From CAYLMG01 sp964464635 (GTDB lineage: Bacteria > Planctomycetota > Phycisphaerae > Sedimentisphaerales > Anaerobacaceae): a stretch of DNA of 40,602 nucleotides. The notes beneath the pieces are model-generated. The model did not search any database and had not been told where the DNA came from. It saw nothing but the letters and a program-made list of their open reading frames with translations. Every line of letters begins with the position of its first letter. Within the stretch, counting starts at the first letter, position 1. The position numbers and the translations under genes are program-made. Shown piece after piece: positions 33,475 to 40,602 of this stretch. The stretch is from the NCBI GenBank assembly GCA_964464635.1, contig CAYXGT010000014.1, forward strand, positions 1-40,602, read 5' to 3'.

Positions 33475-34857
33475 CTACATACCCGTCATATTCTGACAGT
33501 TCTCCAAATTCGCCTTGGAGCCGTCCTCAGCTTCAATAGTGACATTCTTAAATTCCCAGTTTTCAGCATTTTTGATTATGCCGGCTTTTTGCCCCTTTAT
33601 GGTGACATTGTCCAGCAGGAATCGGCCTGCTTTTTGTTCCTGATGTCCCTGCACGGAAAAGGCCTGTTTGCAATTAACCGCAGTTACATTTCGAATGGTT
33701 ATATCGCGGATGTAAGGCGTGCCCTGTTTTTCAGGGACCTTTTGCATTAAGACCTGCCAATGACGCGGCAGCTCCTTTCCCTCCGCTTCGAGCTGTTTGC
33801 GAACCTCGTCCGGAACGGTATTATAGGCCGGATACCAGTCATAATTTAATTCGATAGGATACTCGACCCCTTGCATTTCAATGTCATGATAGTCGATATC
33901 CGAAACAATCCCGCCGCGGCCCTGCGTAGATTTGAAACGGATTCCTGCCCTTGTGCCGTATGCCTTAAGATTATAAACCTTGACGTTTCGGATACCGCCC
34001 GAGGTTTCACTCCCGCAGGTAATCAGGCCGTAACCTTCGCGGGCGATACAGTCTCGAATTATCACATTCTCGGTAGGTTTGTTCACACGAAGTCCGTCGG
34101 CATCGCGGCCCGCCTTCAAACAGAAATTATCATCGTGACAGTCGATATCGCAGTTCTGAACGAGGATATTAGAGGAAGAATCTATGTCGATGCCATCGGT
34201 GCTGGGCCCGCCCTCTTCACCCCGGTTGCCGCGAATCGTCAGGCCATCCACTACAACATTAGTACTGAAACAAATATGCACCGTCCAGAAGCCCGGTTCC
34301 TTCAGAGTCAGGCCTTCAACGGATACATTGGACGATTTGTAAATAAGAATCAGTCTCGGTCGTTTGCAGTCATAATCGACAATCCATCGAAGCCCTTTGC
34401 TCTCGTATTCATCGCGCATTTTCCAGTAACGGTCCCACCACATCTTGCCTGACCCGTCGATTGTTCCCTCTCCGTAGATTTTCACTCCGGAGAGGTTATG
34501 CGCATTTATAAGAGCGGCAGGCCAGTTGATTTCAATTCCCGCGACACGGGTGAAAACTTCCGGATACGCAGAATCATCCTGAACACCTTTGAGGGTAACT
34601 TGCTTATCCACGCGAAGGTCAACCTTGTCCTTCAGGAAGATTGAGCCGGTAAGGTAAGTGCCGGGAGAAAAGACGACCGTTCCGCCCCCCGCTTTCGAGC
34701 AGGCGTCGATGGCTTTTTGAATAGCTTCGGTGCAGACAGTGTTGCAGTCGGGTTTGGCGCCGTAATCGCAGGCGTTAAATTCGGCAGAAATAGCGGTGCA
34801 TCCAGTGACAAGTAAAAAAAAGCAGATGAACAGGCTGTTAAGAATTTTCTTTTTCAT
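33475..34857 (-). CDS. GH28-family polygalacturonase-like lipoprotein
   Basis: GH28 enzymes hydrolyse polygalacturonan or rhamnogalacturonan within a right-handed beta-helix. The 460-residue protein has a lipoprotein signal ending LLVTGC (Cys20). The entry NACDYGAKPDCNTVCTEAIQ matches the pectin-lyase-fold N terminus of exo-acting GH28 members. Active-site motifs are STDGIDIDSS (about 219-228), HDDNFCLKAGRD (about 241-252) and AGIRFKSTQGRGG. The usual Gly-His-Gly motif reads Gly-Tyr-Gly here (EGYGLITCGSE), so the position of the conserved His is changed. ATG 34857 has a strong aaggag at correct spacing. A hairpin and T-tract sit just upstream. Confidence 0.88.
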   Translation of the reverse strand: MKKKILNSLFICFFLLVTGCTAISAEFNACDYGAKPDCNTVCTEAIQKAIDACSKAGGGTVVFSPGTYLTGSIFLKDKVDLRVDKQVTLKGVQDDSAYPEVFTRVAGIEINWPAALINAHNLSGVKIYGEGTIDGSGKMWWDRYWKMRDEYESKGLRWIVDYDCKRPRLILIYKSSNVSVEGLTLKEPGFWTVHICFSTNVVVDGLTIRGNRGEEGGPSTDGIDIDSSSNILVQNCDIDCHDDNFCLKAGRDADGLRVNKPTENVIIRDCIAREGYGLITCGSETSGGIRNVKVYNLKAYGTRAGIRFKSTQGRGGIVSDIDYHDIEMQGVEYPIELNYDWYPAYNTVPDEVRKQLEAEGKELPRHWQVLMQKVPEKQGTPYIRDITIRNVTAVNCKQAFSVQGHQEQKAGRFLLDNVTIKGQKAGIIKNAENWEFKNVTIEAEDGSKANLENCQNMTGM

Positions 34858-34873
34858 GATGACTCCTTGTAAC

Positions 34874-34903
34874 AAAAAAAGTAACACGGGCTTCCAGCCC
34901 GTG
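34874..34903 (-). terminator. Hairpin plus T-tract between the GH2 fusion and GH28 genes
   Basis: CACGGGCT-TCC-AGCCCGTG (34885-34903) is a perfect 8-bp stem with a 3-nt loop. Read on the minus strand it is followed by TTAC and seven Ts (34880-34874). It lies 26 bp past the stop of the GH2 fusion gene and just before the ribosome binding site of the GH28 gene, so it may end or attenuate the transcript inside the cluster. Confidence 0.6.
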
Positions 34904-34928
34904 ACACGGTCAGTATGGCCGTTCTACA

Positions 34929-37900
34929 TTAATCAATGGATGTTTCGCTGCCCGGCGGTGACAGGAGAATATATGTCGGCTTATCGCGGTCGCAGACAAG
35001 CTCACCGTCTCTATACTCAAGCTCGACAACCTGTATCGAGCTGCGACGCTGTTCATAGGTATCCTTACCGGCATCTTCGCCCTTTCTGCCGGGATGTGTG
35101 AAATAGAATAAAAACACCCGGTCACCACTAACCACTACATCGGGGTGCTGACCTTTGACCTGGTCCTCGGCTCCGGTGCCGGGATTTTTAAGTAGATTAT
35201 CTTTTTGTCTTGTCCAGACAAGTGCATTATCCGAGCGATACACCCCGAGGCCGTCCCAGGTATCAATTATCATCCAGAAGAAGCCCTTCCATTTGAAGAC
35301 CTTCGGGCCTTCGCCGCGCCATTGTCCAGCCGCCTTGCCGTGGTCATCCCAGTTGTATAAATCATTACTGTCGGCATAATACATTGACTTGCCGTCTCTT
35401 TCATTATTATACCACATTCGCCAGGTACCGTCAGGCAGCTTTATTACGCAGGCGTCAATGACTCTATCCGAAGAAAGTTTCAGTGTGGATTGATATTGCC
35501 AATCGATAAGGTTTTTGCTTGTCAGGTGGACAATGTCACGCGGATGAGACCAGTTGCTAAAGATTCCAGGGACAAAGGTAAGGTACATATGGTATGTGCC
35601 TTCATTTTCGATTACCTCCGGTGCCCAGTAAGTATCGTCGCCTTTTTTGTACCCGATATTTGCATCGCATCGATACGTCCAGGTCGCTCCGCCATCAGTA
35701 GATTGTGCAATTCCAATCGGTGTTCCATGCACCCAGCTAACCCCTCTTGCATCGGTGATATTTGCCCGCCGATTGGTATAAAACATAAACCACTTTTCCT
35801 CCTGATGGTTCCAGCACAATACCGGGTCCGCGGCTCCGTCATAAACAGGGTCGCGATATAACGGCTTTGGAGCGAGCTTTCTGATTTGAGTTGACGTTGA
35901 GGTTTTTTCTGTCGTTACTGCAGGGGCTGGTTGAAGAACCGCCAATTCCGCCAGAGAAGCAGCCGTATCGTCACCATAGCCGGATAAAATGTTTATTTTA
36001 AGATAACGAGCAGAAATTGTTTTTCCGAACTCGATTTGTTGCGGATTAAAAGTCGATGGTAAAATACCTTGTAAAATATTCGACCATTGCTCTCCATCAT
36101 TGCTGATTTCTATTATATATTCCTGGATGTCACCTTCATGCTCGCGGTTGTCCTGTCTGTTCATAAATAAGAGACCTGTCATTTCCACGGGCTCAGGGAA
36201 ACTGATTGATAACTGATGCGGATGCTTCTTTCCACGATTTCGCCGTGCAGTCAACCAGTAGGTATTTGGATTTCCATCAATTGCATTGGAAGCTGTATTT
36301 CGGCCGTCTTCTTCGTCTGCAGTTGCAACTGCTCCGAGTTTCTTCATAATCCGGTTGTCAAACATCAGGTCTTGTAGCTGCTCAACACTGACATCGACAG
36401 TAGGATTAAAATTGTCACTATCCATATAATCAAGAAGACTGTAACGAAGCTGTCTTGCCGCCGGCCTTTGGGAAAGTTCCGATTCCAAATCGGCTGCACA
36501 TACCAGGAGTTTGCCTTTTCCAACACGGCACTGGAAAAGAGCCGCTAATTTATAATTGCGATTCCAGTCATCAATCATCTGGACAACCGGCTGAAGTGTC
36601 TGTGGGAGCAAGTCCATATTAATGGCTCGACAATTAGGCTGAAAGACGTCACCCCACTGCCAGTCGTAGTAAAAATCAGTCGGAAACTGCGCCAGTGCAG
36701 GATGATTTGGGTCGCAAAGAAGCCCGAGAAAACGCTCCCATTTCGGTCCCATTAAACGATTCCAGAAAATCGGCAAGCGGCCGATAGGTGGACTCTGGAA
36801 TCGCAGTTGATTATACAGAGGCATAAAAAGAACTTTTTTGCCTTTCCGTAATGCCTCAACCGCTTCACCCATCGAACGTGTTACCACAACATCCGAAGGC
36901 TTCTTTGTATCGAGCTTAGCAGGATAGAGCCAGAACTCCCAGTCATTTTCAATTTCAGTATCTTTTAGTCTAACTACAAATCTATACTTTTTCGGTGCTT
37001 CGAATTTATCGAGTTTTATTGAAACTGTTCCAAGCTGAATACCGTTTTCAATTGGTATCGTTCTTTTTTCGAACCGGCCTTCGGCCAAAATGCTTCCATC
37101 GTCGTCAATAATTTTCCAGACCGGCTGAGCATCTTTGAGAGGTTCATTCCCAAAATGAGTTATTTCCACATCAACATTCATAGTTTCGTCTGTGTTATAA
37201 ATTAACTTACGCATCCTCGCCAGCGGTACAGTGACATTGCAAAAGCGTCGAAATTCTTTCGGAGTTATATAGCCTTTAGATTCCCAGAAGACATTTAATG
37301 GTCCCACAAGCGCCGTACCCTGGCCGGGGTAATCGTGAAGGTCGAGCAACTGAAATCCGCCCATGCCGGCAGTCCGTAACAACGCCTCGATTTCCTGTTT
37401 ATAACATTCGACCTGCAGCTTTCCGCTGGCCATTAAGAAACTATGTGCCTTATTCAGCATACCGTGGTCGGCCAGCGACTGTTGGAAAATTTCATAGTTT
37501 TTCGGCTTGAGTTTTCCCGTGTATTTTGACATCTGGCTGAAATCGGGAAAAGCACACCACTGTCCTGTCTCGTGGGAGATAACGGGATAATTTGTTCCTT
37601 CCAACGAGCCTGCAAAATCTCTGCCGTGCCATCCATTGTCACCGCGGAACCGGAAAGAACCGATACGTATGGCAACCAGATAATCTATATTCGGAACCGG
37701 GCCGGGTGCTTGGCCGAAGGACCATCCGGTCTGGCTTGCATATAATCGGCGGCTGTCCCGCTGCTTCCACCGTCGGCACCACTCGAGCAGCGGCTCCTGC
37801 CAGGGGCCAGCCGGCTCGTTGCCGGTCGATAACATAACAAACGACGGATGATTGCCATAAGCTTTGATGATTCTTTCTGTCTCACGATTCAGCCATTCCA

Positions 37901-39149
37901 CAAGGCGATTGTCCCGCGACGAATACTGGCCCCAGTTCGAGCATTCCGGCTGAAGATATATCCCAAGCTCGTCGGCAGCGATGAACGCGGCCTGCGGCGG
38001 GCACCAGGAATGAAAACGCACATGGTTCAGGCCGTAATCCTTACATACCTGAAAAACTTTTTTCCAGGATTCGATATCCGTCGGCGGATAACCCGTCAGG
38101 GGAAACTCACAACCCTCCATCGTTCCACGGAAAAACAGGCGTCTGCCGTTTATAAAAAAACGTGCATCTTCTGCCTTGATGTCACGAAGTCCCACAACAA
38201 GCTCTTTTTCGTCATCGGCGTTCTCGCCTCTCAGCCTCAGGACCAAATGATGCAGTGCCGGATTAAACTCATCCCAAAGCTGTGCATCACTGCCGAGATT
38301 TACATCAAGCTCGGTCGCCAGGCCTTCGGTTGTCCATTGAACAGGCATATTCACCTTACATACGGAGAGTGTGCCTTCTCCTGATTTGCCGGATACATTT
38401 CCAAGTTTCACCTTAAGCTTCACAGATTTGCTCTGGATATCAGTGAAAACGCGAACATCGTCAATCCAGACCGGCGTTGTTGCCGTCAGATTTAAATCGC
38501 CAACTAAACCGTTCCAGTTGGTTTGTGTCGAATCGGTAATACTGTGAGCATCTTCACGAATGTCCTGAAGCATCGTGTTTTCAACGCGAATCGTAAGCGT
38601 ATATTTTCCGGGCTCCAGAATTCCAAGTTCGTAGATATGGGGTGCCGAAAGGCTGTCATTAAAACCGATTTTTTTATCGCTCAGCCAAACTGTGGTTGAC
38701 CAGTGCGGCCGCTCAAGGTTTAAGACAATGCGTCGTCGGCGCCACTGCTGCGGAATCGTAATGTCCCTCTGATACCAGGCAATCCCAACATAATGACGCT
38801 CCGGCTGGAGCCAGAAAGGAATTTTTATATTACCCGGCTGAGCATATTTTTTATATTCGGCCCGCAGGTACCAGAACCTGTCATGCAGCCGGCTCATCCA
38901 GCGGGTTTCAGTCGAAATCTCATCACCGAATCCCTGCTCCTGAAGTGTGCCGGGCAGTTGAATTTTTTGCTGCAGGGTACGTTTGTACCATTGTTCTTCT
39001 ATACCTGCATCATCACTGTCCAGTGCAAACCGCCATGTTCCTTTAATATCTATTACACAGGGCTGCTGTGAGCAGAGAGCCAAAGGAACACATACGTTTA
39101 ATAACAGAAAAAAACATAAAGATGTTTTTTTCTTATCTTGCAAAATCAT
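34929..39149 (-). CDS. Secreted multidomain enzyme: GH2, F5/8-type CBM32-like domain, GH43-like propeller
   Basis: This 1406-residue exported protein has a signal peptide at residues 9-26 (SLCFFLLLNVCVPLALC). Residues 33-730 form GH2 sugar-binding, immunoglobulin-like and TIM-barrel domains with NHVRFHSWCPPQAAF, acid/base Glu445 in LSTGNEPAG and nucleophile Glu527 in VISHETGQW. Residues about 750-910 resemble a beta-galactosidase trimerisation/GATase-like region. Residues about 937-1075 are a discoidin-like (F5/8C, CBM32) domain (NAIDGNPNTYW, ARYLKINILSG). Residues about 1095-1375 look like a five-bladed GH43-like propeller with Asp1108, WAPEV (1175-1179), Asp1232 and Glu1280 in GEGPK. Two hydrolases on one chain probably attack galactan or arabinan side chains of pectin. 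aagg precedes the ATG. Confidence 0.85.
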   Translation of the reverse strand: MILQDKKKTSLCFFLLLNVCVPLALCSQQPCVIDIKGTWRFALDSDDAGIEEQWYKRTLQQKIQLPGTLQEQGFGDEISTETRWMSRLHDRFWYLRAEYKKYAQPGNIKIPFWLQPERHYVGIAWYQRDITIPQQWRRRRIVLNLERPHWSTTVWLSDKKIGFNDSLSAPHIYELGILEPGKYTLTIRVENTMLQDIREDAHSITDSTQTNWNGLVGDLNLTATTPVWIDDVRVFTDIQSKSVKLKVKLGNVSGKSGEGTLSVCKVNMPVQWTTEGLATELDVNLGSDAQLWDEFNPALHHLVLRLRGENADDEKELVVGLRDIKAEDARFFINGRRLFFRGTMEGCEFPLTGYPPTDIESWKKVFQVCKDYGLNHVRFHSWCPPQAAFIAADELGIYLQPECSNWGQYSSRDNRLVEWLNRETERIIKAYGNHPSFVMLSTGNEPAGPWQEPLLEWCRRWKQRDSRRLYASQTGWSFGQAPGPVPNIDYLVAIRIGSFRFRGDNGWHGRDFAGSLEGTNYPVISHETGQWCAFPDFSQMSKYTGKLKPKNYEIFQQSLADHGMLNKAHSFLMASGKLQVECYKQEIEALLRTAGMGGFQLLDLHDYPGQGTALVGPLNVFWESKGYITPKEFRRFCNVTVPLARMRKLIYNTDETMNVDVEITHFGNEPLKDAQPVWKIIDDDGSILAEGRFEKRTIPIENGIQLGTVSIKLDKFEAPKKYRFVVRLKDTEIENDWEFWLYPAKLDTKKPSDVVVTRSMGEAVEALRKGKKVLFMPLYNQLRFQSPPIGRLPIFWNRLMGPKWERFLGLLCDPNHPALAQFPTDFYYDWQWGDVFQPNCRAINMDLLPQTLQPVVQMIDDWNRNYKLAALFQCRVGKGKLLVCAADLESELSQRPAARQLRYSLLDYMDSDNFNPTVDVSVEQLQDLMFDNRIMKKLGAVATADEEDGRNTASNAIDGNPNTYWLTARRNRGKKHPHQLSISFPEPVEMTGLLFMNRQDNREHEGDIQEYIIEISNDGEQWSNILQGILPSTFNPQQIEFGKTISARYLKINILSGYGDDTAASLAELAVLQPAPAVTTEKTSTSTQIRKLAPKPLYRDPVYDGAADPVLCWNHQEEKWFMFYTNRRANITDARGVSWVHGTPIGIAQSTDGGATWTYRCDANIGYKKGDDTYWAPEVIENEGTYHMYLTFVPGIFSNWSHPRDIVHLTSKNLIDWQYQSTLKLSSDRVIDACVIKLPDGTWRMWYNNERDGKSMYYADSNDLYNWDDHGKAAGQWRGEGPKVFKWKGFFWMIIDTWDGLGVYRSDNALVWTRQKDNLLKNPGTGAEDQVKGQHPDVVVSGDRVFLFYFTHPGRKGEDAGKDTYEQRRSSIQVVELEYRDGELVCDRDKPTYILLSPPGSETSID

Positions 39150-39190
39150 TTATTACCTTCGTATGCCGGAGGCATAAAAATATCTTGTTT

Positions 39191-40602
39191 TTAATCTTCA
39201 ATTTCAATGAGATTCGCACTTTTAGCCGGCAGAACAATGGATACCTTTTGACCTTTGATTTCCAGATTGTAGAGTTTTTCCGGTTCGACCGCATGCGGGT
39301 CATCAAATGTGTTATGAGCATTTATTTCTTCAGATGTCAAAGTACGGCCCTTTACAGTTTTAGGAGTATAATCTTTCAGTTCGCAGACAATTTCTGCCGG
39401 CTTTTCGTGATCGAGATTACAGACGGTAATGTTAATTTTACCTGATGCCGTTTTTGAAGCTGAGACATCAAGACTCGGCAGCTTTTGACCGTTGTTTTCA
39501 TATGCCTTGCAGGTTAAATCTACCGGTATCATTCTTGCACCCTGATGAACCTTGTACATCTCAAAAACATGATACGTGGGTGTCAGAATCATCTGTTCTT
39601 TTTTGGTTAAAATCATTGCCTGTAAAACATTAATCGTCTGCGCAATATTTGCCATTTTAACTCTGTCGCAATGATTATTAAACGCGTTAAGGTATATTCC
39701 CGCAGAGACAGCATCACGAAGCGAACTCTGCTGATAAAGCACACCTCCCTCTTTTTCAAGCTCAGGATTCCACCAGGTTCCCCACTCATCAACATAAAGA
39801 CCAACTCTGTTCCTGTCATCATATTGTTCCATTATTTTTATGTGTGTATCGAGCAGCCTGTTGACATCAAGTGCCCTTCTCATCAATTCAAACCACTCAT
39901 TTTCATTAAAATTAACAGCAGAACCCTTATCACGCCAATTTCCGGTAAATATATAGTAGTGCAGGCTGATTGCATCCATTCTTCCTCCAACTTTTTGCAG
40001 CATAACTTCCATCCAGTTTGTATTCCAGTCCCCCGGCCCGCAGGCGACTTTTGTAATTCGGCTACCGGGATAATCCTTAACGTAGGTACTGAATCTCTTG
40101 TAAAGGTCGGCATAATACTCCGGCGTCATATTTCCGCCGCAACCCCAGTTTTCATTACCAACACCGAAATATTTAACATCCCAGGGCTTGTCCCTTCCGT
40201 TCTTTTTGCGAAGATTAGCCATTTCGCTGTCCCCGTCAAAAGTCATATATTCCACCCAGTCCATCATCTCTTCGGGCGTGCCGCTGCCGACATTACCTGC
40301 AATATATGCCTCGCAGCCCAGCAATTCACATAAATCGAGGAATTCATGAGTACCGAAGGAATTATCCTCGACTACCATACCCCAGTGGGTGTTGACAATT
40401 CTCGGCCTTTTCTCTCTCGGGCCGATACCGTCTTTCCAGTGATATTCATCGGCGAAGCAGCCGCCCGGCCAGCGAAGCACAGGTATATCAATCTGCCTGA
40501 GAGCTTCCACTATGTCTTTACGCATTCCTCGAATATTGGGTATGTTTGAATCCTCTCCCACCCAGATGCCGTCATAGATACATCTTCCAAGATGCTCTGA
40601 AA
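39191..40602 (-). CDS. abfA: Alpha-L-arabinofuranosidase, GH51 (5' partial)
   Basis: GH51 enzymes are retaining exo-alpha-L-arabinofuranosidases that trim arabinan and arabinoxylan. The frame stays open to the right edge (SEHLGRCIYDGIWVGEDSN), where the conserved GH51 N-terminal block is visible, so the true start is outside the window. Seen are LRWPGGCFADEYHWKDGIGP, the acid/base Glu in FGVGNENWGCGG and the nucleophile Glu in LYVDEWGTWWNP. The C-terminal beta-sandwich ends at 39191. No signal peptide can be judged because the start is missing; GH51 enzymes are often intracellular. It is the first visible gene of the pectin cluster, 41 bp ahead of the GH2 fusion. Confidence 0.95.
   Translation of the reverse strand, partial: SEHLGRCIYDGIWVGEDSNIPNIRGMRKDIVEALRQIDIPVLRWPGGCFADEYHWKDGIGPREKRPRIVNTHWGMVVEDNSFGTHEFLDLCELLGCEAYIAGNVGSGTPEEMMDWVEYMTFDGDSEMANLRKKNGRDKPWDVKYFGVGNENWGCGGNMTPEYYADLYKRFSTYVKDYPGSRITKVACGPGDWNTNWMEVMLQKVGGRMDAISLHYYIFTGNWRDKGSAVNFNENEWFELMRRALDVNRLLDTHIKIMEQYDDRNRVGLYVDEWGTWWNPELEKEGGVLYQQSSLRDAVSAGIYLNAFNNHCDRVKMANIAQTINVLQAMILTKKEQMILTPTYHVFEMYKVHQGARMIPVDLTCKAYENNGQKLPSLDVSASKTASGKINITVCNLDHEKPAEIVCELKDYTPKTVKGRTLTSEEINAHNTFDDPHAVEPEKLYNLEIKGQKVSIVLPAKSANLIEIED

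Overview
The window looks like a chromosomal segment of an anaerobic or microaerophilic polysaccharide-degrading bacterium. The best guess is a Planctomycetota member of the Phycisphaerae/Sedimentisphaerales type. This is inferred from gene content: many secreted and lipoprotein glycoside hydrolases without SusC/SusD, an oxygen-sensitive aldehyde:ferredoxin oxidoreductase, a GYF_2 membrane protein, and a DksA-like protein with a decayed zinc finger. No rRNA or other strong taxonomic marker is present, so this placement is tentative.

Left part (1-11.7 kb, + strand). The window opens inside gpmI (phosphoglycerate mutase). A small accessory patch follows: a zeta-toxin-like P-loop kinase with an overlapping 58-residue ORF, and a HEPN/AbiU2-like gene broken by an in-frame TAA. 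Next is a tightly packed operon of mutL and cobalamin uptake genes: btuF-like binding protein, DUF71/COG2102 ATP pyrophosphatase, btuC-like permease and btuD-like ATPase. After that come a TraR/DksA-like protein, yacG, a large multi-pass membrane protein and two small unrecognised membrane proteins.

Middle (11.7-14.8 kb, mostly - strand). A roughly 90-bp relic of the 3' end of a second rhaB lies here. It is followed by an unrecognised single-pass protein, a membrane/coiled-coil/GYF_2 protein and a CPBP intramembrane protease with an N-terminal zinc ribbon.

Core (14.8-29.1 kb). Two divergent operons face each other across about 0.28 kb. The leftward operon is rhaA, an NCS1-family permease, a GH78 alpha-L-rhamnosidase and rhaB. 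The rightward operon is an aldehyde ferredoxin oxidoreductase (AOR), a tandem-domain class II aldolase and lutA-lutB-lutC. Read together they form a continuous route: rhamnoside, L-rhamnose, rhamnulose, rhamnulose-1-phosphate, DHAP plus L-lactaldehyde, L-lactate (by the tungsten/molybdenum AOR), pyruvate (by LutABC). There is no lactaldehyde dehydrogenase or reductase, no microcompartment shell gene, no lactate permease and no transcriptional regulator in the window. The AOR step is the most novel element and is inferred from context.

Right part (29.1-40.6 kb, - strand). A pectin (rhamnogalacturonan/arabinan) degradation cluster contains a GH51 arabinofuranosidase (cut by the window end), a 1406-residue GH2-CBM32-GH43-like fusion, a GH28-type enzyme, a sialate-O-acetylesterase-type esterase and a GH106 alpha-L-rhamnosidase lipoprotein. 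These would release rhamnose and arabinose for the neighbouring catabolic operons.
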